Assembly (NCBI RefSeq): GCF_028372415.1
Contig: NC_092875.1
Coordinates: forward strand, 148,138,856-148,202,855
DNA: 64,000 bases
From: Notamacropus eugenii
Lineage: Eukaryota > Chordata > Mammalia > Diprotodontia > Macropodidae
Reading direction: 5' to 3'
The notes beneath the pieces are model-generated. The model was not told the DNA's origin, ran no database searches, and saw nothing but the letters and a program-made list of their open reading frames with translations. This document shows positions 1-10,372 of this stretch, piece by piece. Numbering within the stretch: position 1 is the stretch's first letter; each line of letters begins with the position of its first letter. A program made the translations under genes and the position numbers.

Positions 1-329
1 TCATGTCTCCTCTGTACTGTAGTTTTTAATGACACGGACAGGGCTAGAATTCTAGGGTAGGAAGTCTGATTATGTGAAATTCCATCATCCTGGTAAATTC
101 TGTTCTGACTAAGCTGAAAACTCACCTAGTCCCTTCCCTTTTAGCAGAGCCATGTAGATAATGTGAGCATTAACATATCTATCTCCCTGCTAGGGTCATG
201 TCTGTGATCACATCGGGTTTGCCCAACCCTTATCTTGCCTCTGGTCTGACCACCATATTTGGACACACACTTGAAGGGGTTGCAAGATCTTAGGGAGAGC
301 CTTGGCTCTAAGATTGGAGGAGCCTGAAG

Positions 330-485
330 TCTGTTTTTAGAACCACCTTTAAGCAGCTAAGTGACCTTGGGCCTTTCCCTTTATCTGCTCTGAGTCACAA
401 TTTCCTCATCTGTAAAATGGGGATCATATACTGCTACCAACTACCCCCTTCTAGGAGATATCAGTAAAGCACCATACAAATACAA
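330..485 (+). mobile_element. MIR-like element
   Basis: Text agctaagtgaccttgggcc, aatttcctcatctgtaaaat and ggggatcatatactgct. Confidence 0.65.
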
Positions 486-1309
486 ATTAATTTATGTTGC
501 TTTGAGTGAGAAAACAGCTTTTTTGGAGGATGATGTCTCTTTGTATTGGTTCTCATAAAATCAGATGTTAAGTCTCCATTTCTAATATCCTTCTCCTTTT
601 CTTCCTCCTTCTACCAACAGTTTTAGGTGGATTTCAGTAATCCCTCACGACTCCAAACAAAACTGTGGACAACAGAGACAGAAACCACTTTATTAGGTAA
701 CCCAGCCTAGACCTGCTGCTGGTTCAGAAACAGTGTTATCTAGAAACTGACCCCCATGACAGTTATTGAGTAACTAAGTACTGAGTAACTTCAAAACTGA
801 AAATACTCCAATAGAGATTGTGAGACTGAGCAGGGCAGGACAGAAAGGCAGAGACCCAGCTGAGCCAGCAGAATGAGGACTGACTCCCTTTGGGGTTGTA
901 GCCTTCCTGCTACACCTAGACCTTCAGACCCACTGTGAACTCTTCAGGTGCCACAGGGGAGGAGCAACTGAGGAAAAGAGCTGGAGAAAGCCTCACTGTA
1001 GGGGAGCAAAACCTATGAAGACTGGCCAGTTGGGAGCTAGTTTTATACTGCTCTCGTGGCCTCCTTCTCTTCCCCCTTCCATACCTTGCTGTTGGCACGG
1101 CAGGATCTGGGTCACGCCATGGAATTCCTCCAGCCACAAGTGTGTATTAACTGGAACCTGTCTTATTTGGCCCAGTGCCCATGGTTGCCTCCTGCCCTGC
1201 TCCCCAGTCTTACTTCTTTCATGTTCTTTAACCACAGCCACCCTTCCTACCAATGTGTCCCAGTTGACAAATACCTAATATAGGAGGCAAATAGTAGGGC
1301 ATAAAAAAC
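486..1309. other. no gene or recognised repeat
   Basis: Unique-looking sequence of mixed composition. The short overlapping frames between 916 and 1283 show no family resemblance. Confidence 0.5.
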
Positions 1310-1455
1310 ATTAGCCTGGATGCTAAGGTCTTAGAATCAAAACCCAGCTCTGCTTTTTACTGTGTGACTAAGCCAACTTATTTCACTTGTTTTCACCTCT
1401 ATAAAATAAAGGGGTTGGCTAAGGTCCCTTCCAAATCAAGATGCTTTGATACTTT
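1310..1455 (+). mobile_element. MIR-like element
   Basis: Text agaatcaaaacccagctctg, actgtgtgactaagccaact and tttcacctctataaaataaa. Confidence 0.6.
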
Positions 1456-1483
1456 GAGTGCAAGAAGTCAGGAAATCAGGAAA

Positions 1484-1945
1484 GTTTCAGAAAGACTTGA
1501 GTTCAAAACTTACCTCACATACTCTTTAGCATGATCTTGGGCAAGTCATTTAACCTCTCTTGATCTCAGTTTCCTCATCTGTACAATGGGACAGCTAGGT
1601 GCTCAGTGAATGGAGAGCTGGACCTGGAGTCATGAAGACCTGAGTTCAAATCCAGCCTCAGACACTTACTAGCTGTGTGATCCTGGACAAGTCATTTGAC
1701 TCTGTTTGCCCTTGGAATCCTTGGGAGAAGGAAAGGCAAACCACTCCAGTATCTTTGCCAGGAAAACACCATGAACAATATGGTCCACAGGGTTACAAAG
1801 AGTTGGACACAACTCAACAACAACAAAAAACAGGGATAATAATAGCACCCACCTCACAGGATTGCTGTGAGGATCAAATGAGTTAACATATGTCTAGTAT
1901 TTTACAAAGCTGAGTTATATAAATACTACCCATTATTATAACATT
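1484..1945 (+). mobile_element. MIR, plus strand, split by a CORE-SINE at 1588-1828
   Basis: The left half (atcttgggcaagtcatttaa, tcctcatctgtacaatggga) and right half (gggataataatagcaccca, ggattgctgtgaggatcaaa, tgagttaacatatgt) join into one MIR when the SINE is removed. Confidence 0.75.
1588..1828 (+). mobile_element. marsupial tRNA-headed CORE-SINE (long form), inside a MIR
   Basis: Complete long-form SINE: cagctaggtgctcagtg head, gacctgagttcaaatccagc (B-box-like), cacttactagctgtgtgat core, ggcaaaccactccagtatc and ctttgccaggaaaacacc tail, ending in an acaacaaca run. MIR sequence continues on both sides. Confidence 0.85.
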
Positions 1946-2577
1946 ATTGTGATTTATAGTTTACAAAGTATTTTTCCTCATAACAACGAGGTAGGCCAAG
2001 TCAATATCATTATCTGCAGTTTACTCAGATACTCAGGTGGGCCTGTGATTAGTTGTTCCCTCCATTGATAAGGAACAAAAATCCATCCATTTCTGCACAA
2101 TTTTGATTCGTGTTCTCCCTAGGTTCATCATAGCAGATCTATTCACTGATGATCCTCTGAGTTCTTTTTGCTTTTTTTCTTCTTGAGGGTACCAGTGGGA
2201 CATCCTTTGCCACATGGCCAGCCCATCTTCTTTGATGACACCTTTTCTTTCTATTATTCAAAGTTCTTCATTGGATATACACTGCAGCCTGCTCACACCC
2301 ACCACATACCCCTCCATTAACTTCTGTGTATATTAATTTTTAATTCTATGACAAGACATTCTCATTTTGCAGAGGAGGAAACTGAGTCATAGCTAGTAAA
2401 CCTGGATTCAAACCCACATCAGATACAATTTTTTACTATGATACCTCTCTGCCTCTCGATTGGCTAGTGTGTTAATGGAATAGGAATGTCCTACCCTTCC
2501 TCATAACTGTCTATCCTTTCCAACTTTTCATCCCATAGGGCTTTTATAGACCACATCCCTGAAAGAAATGGCTCATG
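1946..2577. other. no gene recognised
   Basis: Possible decayed MIR pieces (cattctcattttgcagagg near 2356), otherwise unassigned. Confidence 0.45.
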
Positions 2578-2622
2578 AAGAAAGTGGAGGAAGAGGAAGA
2601 GGAGGAGGAGGAGGGGTGAGCA
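2578..2622 (+). repeat. short GGA/GAA-rich tract
   Basis: A purine-only run of gga and gaa units. Confidence 0.7.
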
Positions 2623-2683
2623 GATTGCAATAGAGAGAGAAGCTAGGGAAATTTAGAGGAATCCCAGCAGTCCTTGGGACAGC

Positions 2684-2782
2684 TGGGGGGCACAGTGGAT
2701 AGAGCACTGGGCTGGGAGTCAGGAAGACTCATCTTCCTAAATTCAAATCCGGCCTCAGACATAGATAGATAGATAGACAGAC

Positions 2783-2837
<55 letters not shown>

Positions 2838-3036
2838 GATATATACACATACACACACATGTATATATGTATATACTAGCTGTATGACCTTGGGCAAGTT
2901 ACTTAACCCTGGTTACCTCAGTTTCTTCATCTGTAAAATGAACTGGAGAAGGAAAAGGCAATCCTCTCCAGTATCTTTGCCTAAAAAACCCATATGGGGT
3001 CAGAAAGAGTCAGACACAATTGAACAATAGCAATTC
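2684..3036 (+). mobile_element. CORE-SINE (long form) interrupted by an AGAT microsatellite
   Basis: Head gcacagtggatagagcact and ttcaaatccggcctcagac, then (agat)n, then tactagctgtatgaccttgg, aatcctctccagtatctttg and cccatatggggtcag. The microsatellite arose or expanded at the end of the cctcagaca motif. Confidence 0.85.
2761..2838 (+). repeat. (AGAT)n microsatellite
   Basis: About 19 tetranucleotide units with two AGAC variants, inside a CORE-SINE. Confidence 0.95.
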
Positions 3037-3175
3037 TTGTGTTTTCCTCTTCCTACTGCCAATTCCTTCCCTTCCTTCCAAGCCTACTTGTCTTCATAAT
3101 CCACAAAAGCTTCCTATAAAAGGAACATATCTAGATCAATCAATCAATCAATTTATTAAATGTCTACTACGTGCT

Positions 3176-3676
3176 ACTTTGGACTAGCACCTCTGATGTG
3201 AAGGCTTGTTGAGCTCTTTTCAGGGCTGCTCATCTGCCTTTGGTGTCCACCTCTCACCCAACTCTCTGCTATGGCTCCCAGAGCTGTAGCATGCACAATG
3301 GCCACACCTCGTCTTGTCAGATGGACTAAACCAGGTTGAGGGTAACCAATAAACCTCAAACTCATCAGTGAGTTAGGGGATGTCTACTCCAACCATGTGA
3401 AGACTTACCCTGGCAGAAATGATAGGTGAGATCAATTTGTTCCACTGGCCATGAAGGCAGGTGAAGCAGGTGCTGGGAGCACTTAGAGCTTGGTCAGACA
3501 TTTTTGAAGACTCAGGTCATCCATTACATCTCTGGACGTTGCCTTGTCTTGCAACAGGACTATGATGACTCTGGAAGAGAGAGTATGGCTTCAGACTTTG
3601 TGCAACTCTGCCTCATTTAAATCCAATTCAGGCACAAGTCAAGACACCACCCGATGATGTCTTTGGTCCTCTTCAA
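3176..3676 (+). mobile_element. RTE-tailed SINE, copy 1, inside an L2-type 3' end
   Basis: About 500 bases align with 28395-28998: gttgagctcttttcaggg, tggctcccagagctgtagc, gcacaatggccacacc, ccatgtgaagact, actctgcctcatttaaatcc and the end tttggtcctcttca. The last motif is the 3' end of the RTE-like LINEs in this window, so this SINE was presumably mobilised by that LINE. It interrupts an L2-type element that resumes at 3677. Confidence 0.8.
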
Positions 3677-3800
3677 TGTGCCAGGCACTGTGCTAAGTTC
3701 TGAGGATACAAAAAGAGCCAAAAAATAGTCCCTGCCTTTAAGGAGCTTACAATATACCAAAGGAGACAACACACAAATATTTCCAAAAAAACTATATACA
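3677..3800 (-). mobile_element. L2-type 3' end, minus strand (right part; left part at 3138-3175)
   Basis: Text tgtgccaggcactgtgcta, gttctgaggatacaaaaag and tttaaggagcttacaatat. The missing start (ttattaaatgtctactacg) lies on the other side of RTE-tailed SINE copy 1. Confidence 0.65.
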
Positions 3801-4074
3801 TAGTGACTCATTGGTTTCACATTTTCTATTCAGTTTGTGTTTTTGTTTGTTGTTCACTTAAGTTAGATGGTCTTGTGGCTACTGATTTGTAACTAGATTT
3901 CCTCTATCATATTTGTTTGCATTCTTGGTTAAAGATTTCTTTAAAAAGGAAAATTCCGATTTCTCATATAGTCACGAAGATAGTCATTTTATAGATTCAA
4001 ATGTCAACTGTTCCTGTCATTGTTATAGTAGTAATAGCTTTTGGAGCACTCTGTGGTGTTGAATGGATGGGTGG

Positions 4075-4195
4075 ATGAAAAATCATTTATTAAGTGTTTA
4101 CTAGGCTAGGCATAGTGATGAGCCCTGGAGGTACAAATGCAAAAAACAAGGTAGTACCAACCCTCAGGGAGTTTGCTGTTTAATAAGGGGAAACC
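4075..4195 (-). mobile_element. L2-type 3' end, minus strand
   Basis: Text catttattaagtgtttac, ccctggaggtacaaatgc and ccaaccctcagggagtttgc. Confidence 0.55.
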
Positions 4196-4439
4196 TGTCC
4201 CTAGAGAGGAGAGGAAACACCATTGATCTTGATTCAAGTGACCTGCATTGGACTTACTTTGCTAGTTACTTAGACTTATACACTTTGCTCATTTCCAATG
4301 GGCTGGAACCCATGACCATACTTCACATAATTCTAACTCCGAAAAATATAAATTTGAATACACAACCACTTAATGGGATTCCTTATTGAAGCTAATAGAC
4401 CTAGCTGTAATAATATTGCCCTATCCACTGCACAGTGTG

Positions 4440-4665
4440 GTAGTTGTTCCCCATACTACTTTCTGTTTTCCCCGCACATGATTTCCCATCTCCTAGATCC
4501 ATGTCTTTGCACTGGCTTTCCCTCATCCCTGGAATGCTCTCCTTCCTCCCCTTTGCCTTTTGGAACTCCCTAATTCTTTTCAAGGCTCAATTCAAGGTCA
4601 AATTCCTTCCTGGATTCTCCAGTTGGTAATACCTCCTCCCAATCAATTTATATTTGTTGTGTAGT
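4440..4665 (+). mobile_element. L2 LINE fragment
   Basis: L2 text: ccatgtctttgcactggc, cctggaatgctctcct, ttcaaggctcaattcaag and cttcctggattctcc. It is degraded and non-coding. Confidence 0.7.
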
Positions 4666-5479
4666 TATAAAGAGAGTAGTGGTCAAGGAGGCTATTGTTG
4701 CTTTATTATTTCAAAGACAATCACTGCGTCCTGGGAATTTTACGTTTGAGGACCAGTAAGTTCAGTTCACTTTGGAAAAACTACCTCTCTCTCCCATACA
4801 ATATGTAAAAGTAAGTTGAGATACTGTTTAATGCTCTCTCCTGCCTATTTCTCATTCTGAGTGCAGAAGAATGAATCTACATCTGCATTCTGGGTAACTC
4901 GAGGTAGAAATCCAGTACCCATAGTTTCCATCCCTCACAATCCCAGGAGTAGATTTAATTGAGATGGGCTAGAGAAACACTTGAAGAATTGACTGTTTGC
5001 CTAGCTAGACTGAGAATAGAGTTCATTGAACTCAAGTTCATGGATCCTTTGTACCTATTTCCTTTCTCATAATATGATTAATGATATATGGGGATCATAA
5101 ATTTGAGTGATACAGACATGCTGAGTTGGGATTTGTTCTAAAACATATTTAAGCCTGCTCATTCTTGTATCAGACAATCAGAACTTATGTTTTGGCTCCT
5201 TGTATGTATTAAACTCTCTAGTTTAGACTAGATTTAAGGGAATAAACAATATGAATTTACATGTTTGCCTCTTTAACCAAACTTTCAGGTTGACATTAGA
5301 AAAAGAAAAGGACTGCCAGTATGGCCCCATCTTGCTAGAAATCTGTAGCCACATCATGTCCAGGGAAGATCAGGATCCTGACAATCTTACTTGCTATTGC
5401 CATGACTTGCTTAGACAGTGAAGGCCCAATGAGTCGGAGAATGTTTGTTCAGAACCTCTCACACAAGATGTTTTCTTCC
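4666..5479. other. no gene or recognised repeat
   Basis: AT-rich unassigned sequence. Confidence 0.45.
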
Positions 5480-6025
5480 AGAGGGAATCTAATGGACTAT
5501 TTGAATGCTTTAGATTTCTCTTGCTTCTTCCAGAGTTAAATTCAAGTACCACATTTTGTAGGAAGTTCATCCTAATCCCTAGACACATGCCCAGGAAATG
5601 CTCAGGCACAGACTGGTATCAAAGCAAATTGGTATTTTATGTCTTATTTTTTAAGTTTGTATTTTTAAAGTTTAATGTTATTTTTTTTAATTGTTTTGGT
5701 AAGTTTTAGGTTCCTTAATATGAATAAAAACAATGTTCTTTATGATTGAGCATCCATAAAAAAATAAAAAATAAAATCGCCTATGTGCATACCCTAAAGA
5801 AATATGCTGTGCACACTTATGTCCTGATCCCATCCCCAACTGCTGGTACCCTACTCCCAGACACTACTTGATATATATTTTGTATCGAATTTTCTATTTA
5901 TATGTTGTTTTCTCCCAATAGAATATAAATTCCTTGAGGCTGGGAACTACTTCATTTTTGTCTTTGTATCCACAGTACCCAGCTCATGGTAAGCACTTTA
6001 AAAATGCTTACTAAAGCAAAATGTC
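5480..6025 (+). mobile_element. L2 LINE 3' region
   Basis: Two L2-like blocks: 5515-5610 (agagttaaattcaagtacc, gttcatcctaatcccta) and 5815-6025 (tgtcctgatcccatcccc, ccttgaggctgggaact, tggtaagcactttaaaaatg). Between them is an AT-rich segment that forms part of the duplication with 6.45 kb. Confidence 0.6.
5726..5850 (+). repeat. copy A of a 125-bp segmental duplication
   Basis: Aligns with 6449-6574 at roughly 90% identity. Shared text includes tttatgattgagcatccata and gctggtacc. Confidence 0.85.
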
Positions 6026-6344
6026 TGCTCATGGCATCCTGTGAATCCCTAGCATCCTTTGTATTTTTGTGGGGTAAAATAAAGGTTGCACTCTATCCAA
6101 TATTCATTTTACTTTGAGTGGCCATATAGGGATCCCCTTATCCCATTTGGGGAAACCTAGATAAGAGTCTAGAAAATCTAGAGATTTTTTGGAGAACTCT
6201 ATGTGGTGGCAAAAAGTCAAAGAAAAAGAAATTCATGGATCCTTTTGGGTCATGCCTCCAAGGCAAGGATTTGGCTTGATCTGTGTGATTCTAGAGTCCT
6301 TGAAGACCACAGGTCATGACTCATACATATGTACCCCTACATTA

Positions 6345-6420
6345 AGGACATACATAAATATATATATATACATACACACACATATACATTAAGGATATAT
6401 ATACTACATATATAGATCAT
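6345..6420 (+). repeat. TA/CA-rich microsatellite
   Basis: Alternating ta and ca dinucleotides. Confidence 0.8.
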
Positions 6421-6448
6421 ACATATGTATCCCTATATTAAGGACATT

Positions 6449-6574
6449 AAAAATAATGTCCTTTATGATTGAGCATCCATAAAAAAAGTAAAAAATAAAA
6501 TTGTCTACATGAGTACCCTAATGAAATGTGCTATACACACCTATGTCCTGATCCCACCCCCAATTGCTGGTACC
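6449..6574 (+). repeat. copy B of a 125-bp segmental duplication
   Basis: Counterpart of 5726-5850, embedded among three repeats of a catacatatgtaccccta motif (at about 6323, 6419 and 6599). Confidence 0.85.
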
Positions 6575-6850
6575 TTATACATATAGGAGTCATGGCCCAT
6601 ACATATGTACCCCTACATTAAGGATCTATATACTGTGTGTATATATATATATTATATATGACATATATTATATATATATATACACATACACACATACTAT
6701 ATACATATCCCATATTTTCTTATCTGTGAACATGTTGTATTTCCCCTCCCTCACTCAGTAAAATGTAAGCTCCCTGATGATAGAAACTGTCTGCTTTTTT
6801 ATCTGTATCCCCAATGTTTGGCATGTTGTATCAGACAAGAAAATCTTTGT
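6535..6850 (+). mobile_element. second L2 3' end, broken up by TA/CA microsatellite
   Basis: It starts tgtcctgatcccaccccc, like the copy at 5.8 kb. After an expanded ta/ca-rich block it continues tgtaagctccctgatgata, gtatccccaatgtttggc and acttgactgaat. Confidence 0.6.
6625..6705 (+). repeat. TA/CA-rich microsatellite
   Basis: Alternating ta, tg and ca dinucleotides. Confidence 0.8.
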
Positions 6851-6949
6851 TACTTGACTGAATCTTTGGGGAGGATCAAATGAGTCAGTATGTTAAAGAG
6901 TGTCATAAAACATAACCTGTGATATAAATGTAATTTGCATTTATTACCT

Positions 6950-7215
6950 CACTATCAGCCTGCATTAACTAATGATAAGAGTTCACATTTCTATAGCACT
7001 TCAATATTTGAAAAATGTTTTAAGTAAAGTTTCTCATTTGGCCCTCACTATAACTCTGTGAGGTAGGTGCTAATATTACCAGCTTTATCTTGGAGATGAA
7101 GAAACGGCTAATACAAGTTAAATGACTTGGCCAGGGTCACTCAGCTAACACCTCTATGAAGCAGGAGTTGAATCCAGGTGATCCTTACTCAAAGTCCAAT
7201 ATTGTGTCCACTAAG
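6950..7215 (-). mobile_element. MIR, minus strand
   Basis: Text gagttcacatttctatagca, gtgaggtaggtgctaatatt, gatgaagaaacggctaata and ggccagggtcactcagctaa. Confidence 0.7.
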
Positions 7216-7989
7216 CTGCTGCTGGGAAGCCTCAGTCCTACCAGTCAGAAAAAGTCAAAAAAGGGCTAATTTTGGGGAAAGAATGGGAGCATTTACTACC
7301 CCTTGGTTTAGCTTCGGTGTCCGCATGAGTAGCAAGTTATCCCATTGTTGCAGCCATCACAACCAGGATTTGCCCTATGGAGATGGAGATGCCAGGTTTC
7401 CACTAGGTCCCCGGGGTTAGCAGTGGGTACTGCTCATCCAATGTACATACCAAAGAAAGGTTTCCTGGTCAACTGACCAGAGCATGCATAATGGGAGATG
7501 AAAGAAGAATTTCTATTCTAGCTTGTTGAGCTACATTTAAGTATTCAGAATAATCTCAATGACACTCAACCTATTTGTCTCCTGGTCTAAAATGAGTCTA
7601 AATTTCAAAATGCAACATTCCATTTTGGGGGTGGGAGTAATCCAAGTCTTTGCTCCTGATTTTGAGCAACAATAGGTTTATAGGGGGAAAAGCGTAAGGC
7701 CTTACTGTTTAAAGAAAAATGAAAACGGGGAAGTTGCTGATCCTCTTGGGTACAGATAAAGACCTTGATTCGTGGCAACATCAACTCCTTACAAGTAAAT
7801 AAGTACTTGGTGCTATAAGTGAAAGCTGACAGCTCTTTATTCATTTCTGGGGGGAAAGCCTGAAAACTGCCATTTAAGGACATGGGAAGGTATGCCCTGC
7901 CATTTAGAGGAGAAAGAGGCACAATCTAGGCATGGGACCAAAGGAAACGAATCAAAAAGATGCAAGATAAGTTTAGATCATATAAGTGT
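7216..7989. other. no gene recognised
   Basis: The frame of 105 codons on the minus strand (7605-7922) resembles nothing I know. Confidence 0.45.
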
Positions 7990-8101
7990 AGACTGCCAGT
8001 GTTGGAGGGGCATTCAGAGGTGATCCAGCCCAATCATAGTTGAACAAGCAACCCCTCCACAACATACCAGAGAAGTGGTCCTCCAGCTTTCCTCTGTAAT
8101 T

Positions 8102-8232
8102 TTCTAGTGACTGGAAACTCACTGCCTCTAGAAGTTATTCATTCTACTTTAAGACAGTTACGATTGGTAGAAAATTTTCCCTTTATATACTGCTTAAAAC
8201 TGTCTCTTTGTAATTTCTACCCACTGCTTCTC
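8102..8232 (+). repeat. left arm of 131-bp inverted repeat
   Basis: This arm pairs with 8639-8769 with about 8 mismatches in 131 positions and no gaps (hand alignment). It is in the native orientation of the surrounding CR1-like sequence. Confidence 0.92.
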
Positions 8233-8638
8233 CTTCTGCCCTTTGGTGGCACACAAAACAAGCCTAATTCCCCTTTCTCAGGACAGTTCTTCAAACATGT
8301 GCTCTCATAGCTTTACTATAGCCTTCCTTTCTCTGGTCTAAATATAACAATAGCTAAGTTGTTTCTCGTGCATAAGGCCTGCAAAGTGGTTTTTCCACAT
8401 ATAATCTTATTTTCTTCAGCTAGCTCCCCTACAACATGGTTTTTCTTCCTCTCACCATCCTAATTGTCTTTCTCTGGTTATTCTGTCAATGGACTTACTG
8501 AAATGAACACAATAACTAAGGTGAGGCCTAATCAGAACAGAGAACAGCAGGTTTGGAGCCTCTTTCATTCTGGGTTCATATCTTCTGTTAACATAATACA
8601 AAACTGCATTCACTTATTTTGGCTGCCATATCACACAA

Positions 8639-8769
8639 GAGAAGCAGTGGGTAGAAATTACAAAGAGACAGTTTTAAGCAGTATATAAGGGGAAAAATTT
8701 CTACCAATCCTAACTGTCCTTAAATAGAATGAATTAGTTCTAGAGGCAGTGAGTTTCCAGTCACTAGAA
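8639..8769 (-). repeat. right arm of 131-bp inverted repeat
   Basis: Reverse-complement copy of 8102-8232, about 94% identical, separated from it by a 406-base spacer. Its outer edge reads ccagtcactagaa, matching ttctagtgactgg at the start of the left arm. Confidence 0.92.
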
Positions 8770-8965
8770 GATTAGTTCACGATGAACTTTCTTTCAGTTC
8801 ACTAAAACCTCCTCATCTTATCTGCATAAATTGCTACCAGGTCTTACCTAACACATTCTTGTGAAACTGATTTTTTGAACCTAGATGCAGTACTTTACAT
8901 TTATCCCTTTCCATCTGACTCCATCAGGGCACGTTTTATTTTAGTGCAATGTAGTAGGAATTTTT

Positions 8966-9707
8966 AGCATTGCAATGTCTGCCTGCAGACATAATATGAT
9001 GGATGAAATAATTGTGATTGGGACCAGGCATCTGAGGCTTCTGACAAAACTCAGTTCCCGTGTCCTGGATAAATTAAGAGAGAAGATTGTACTTCAGTCA
9101 ATATATATGTAATTCAAGGTTTATGTGGGAAAAAAGTATGAGATAACACTGAAAAAAAATGGCATAATGCCAGATTCTGGAGGGCCTTGAACATCCACGG
9201 CGAGATGAATCATGATATGACTTCCAAAGTTCTATTTTTCTTCTCCTCTAGAATCTCCAGACACTCCTGACAAATCCAGTGTTCTTCAGATTCTGGCCAC
9301 CACCATATCAAATAATTGCTTACACCTGGAGATAAGAAACCTTCACAATTCAGAGTTCTCTCATAAACCTAGGTGTGGTTTGGATACAATGAGGAAGCTC
9401 CTGGGCAGCTGCACCCAACCTCTCATGAGGTGTGGGTGCTCCACCCAGGAAAACCAGGAAACAAATTATATCTATTGATACTATAATCAGAATTGATTTA
9501 CCTTCTTCAGATGATTATCATGAAGGAGCATAGATTTCATAAAGGTGTGTGTGTAGGCCCTCTGTGAAATAAGTTAAAAGTGTAACTGGTGCCTGCTAGC
9601 TGTAGGCGGCCAAGTGTAGAGACCTTCAGAGCTTCCTACCCAACCCTCCCTTTGACTTTTCATTAGGATCTAAAGCAAACAAGAAAATGCATAGAGCTAC
9701 ATAGCAA
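8966..9707. other. no gene recognised
   Basis: Unassigned. Some of it may extend the CR1-like element. Confidence 0.4.
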
Positions 9708-10066
9708 CAGTTCTCCTAAAGTGTGGTGCTGGGACCCCTGAGGGTCCTAAGACCCCTTCAGGGGGTTTCTGAGATGCAAGTTATTTTCATAATAATACTA
9801 AGATGTTTACATTTCTAATACAGTAAATATCAGCAGATACAACCCATATAAACAAAAACTTTTTGGAGTGTTCTCAATAATTTTTGAGTTTTGTTGTTTT
9901 TTGTTTTTCTTTACAAAAATCTCCGATGGATTTGCCTTTTCCCCTCTTTGTCCAACTCTTTCCCCTCTAGTCAATGCAGATATGATTTTTAAGCTAGGCA
10001 GGGCATTGGATTTTTGTACTCAATAATTTTTAAGCATATAAAGACCACAAAATTTAAGAAATGCTG
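9708..10066. mobile_element. hAT-Charlie-like DNA transposon fossil carrying a retroposon
   Basis: The left end cagttctcctaaagtgtgg and right end aaatttaagaaatgctg are imperfect inverted repeats of the CAG...CTG hAT type. Internal text ttcataataatactaagatg, ctaatacagtaaatatcag and aacaaaaactttttggag resembles the Charlie-group consensus as I remember it, with most of the middle deleted. It is split by an insert at 9886-10018. Confidence 0.6.
9886..10018 (-). mobile_element. 133-bp retroposon with 13-bp target duplication
   Basis: The segment is flanked by the identical 13-mer ctcaataattttt (9873-9885 and 10019-10031). Its left end is T-rich (ttttgttgttttttgttttt), as expected for an A-tailed retroposon inserted on the minus strand. 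Its body (gatttgccttttcccctctt and aggcagggcattgga) recurs, diverged, at 10846-10922. Confidence 0.7.
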
Positions 10067-10199
10067 AGCTATAGGATTTGAAACAGAGAGACCTCAGAGG
10101 TCATTTAGTACATATAGCCTCTCATTTTATAGATGAGGAAACTCAAGTCCAGAGAGGGGAATTCACTAATTAGGAAAACCACTGATTCAGGGCACCCCT

Positions 10200-10372
10200 T
10201 TGGCAATTTGATGGAATCTATGGTCAGGAAAATTTTTTTTTAAATAATTGAAGGAAATGCTAAATTATACTTAGAGATTAATGAAAATAAAGATGTATTT
10301 TTTCCCAAACAAGTTCAGAGACCTCCTGAAATCTGTCCATTTTCATGGACCCCAAGTTAAGAACTCTTACTG
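10200..10372. mobile_element. copy of the same palindromic hAT-type family
   Basis: Text aataattgaaggaaatgct, gagattaatgaaaataaag and atggaccccaagttaagaac, shared with 60,845-61,052. Confidence 0.55.

Larger units (their letters stand above)
7990..8965 (-). mobile_element. CR1/L3-like LINE remnant, minus strand, carrying an inverted duplication
   Basis: Read left to right, the sequence follows the antisense of the CR1/L3 3' region: a 'ggtgatccagcccaa' start, then 'aactcactgcctctag', 'actgaaatgaacacaat', 'ttttggctgcca', 'agttcactaaaacctcc' and 'agtactttacatttatccc'. The family is recalled from amniote consensus sequences and was not checked. The run is interrupted at 8,639-8,769 by a reversed copy of 8,102-8,232. 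No coding capacity remains. Confidence 0.65.

Noticed and set aside
2761..2838. CRISPR-like or minisatellite array
   Set aside because: It is a simple AGAT tetranucleotide run with no spacers, in a mammalian genome.
7605..7922. 105-codon minus-strand frame
   Set aside because: No family resemblance and typical of random open frames in AT-rich DNA.
8102..8769. A DNA transposon with 131-bp terminal inverted repeats
   Set aside because: The arms have no target-site duplication, and the left arm and the spacer read as one continuous CR1-like sequence that resumes after the right arm. An inverted duplication fits better.
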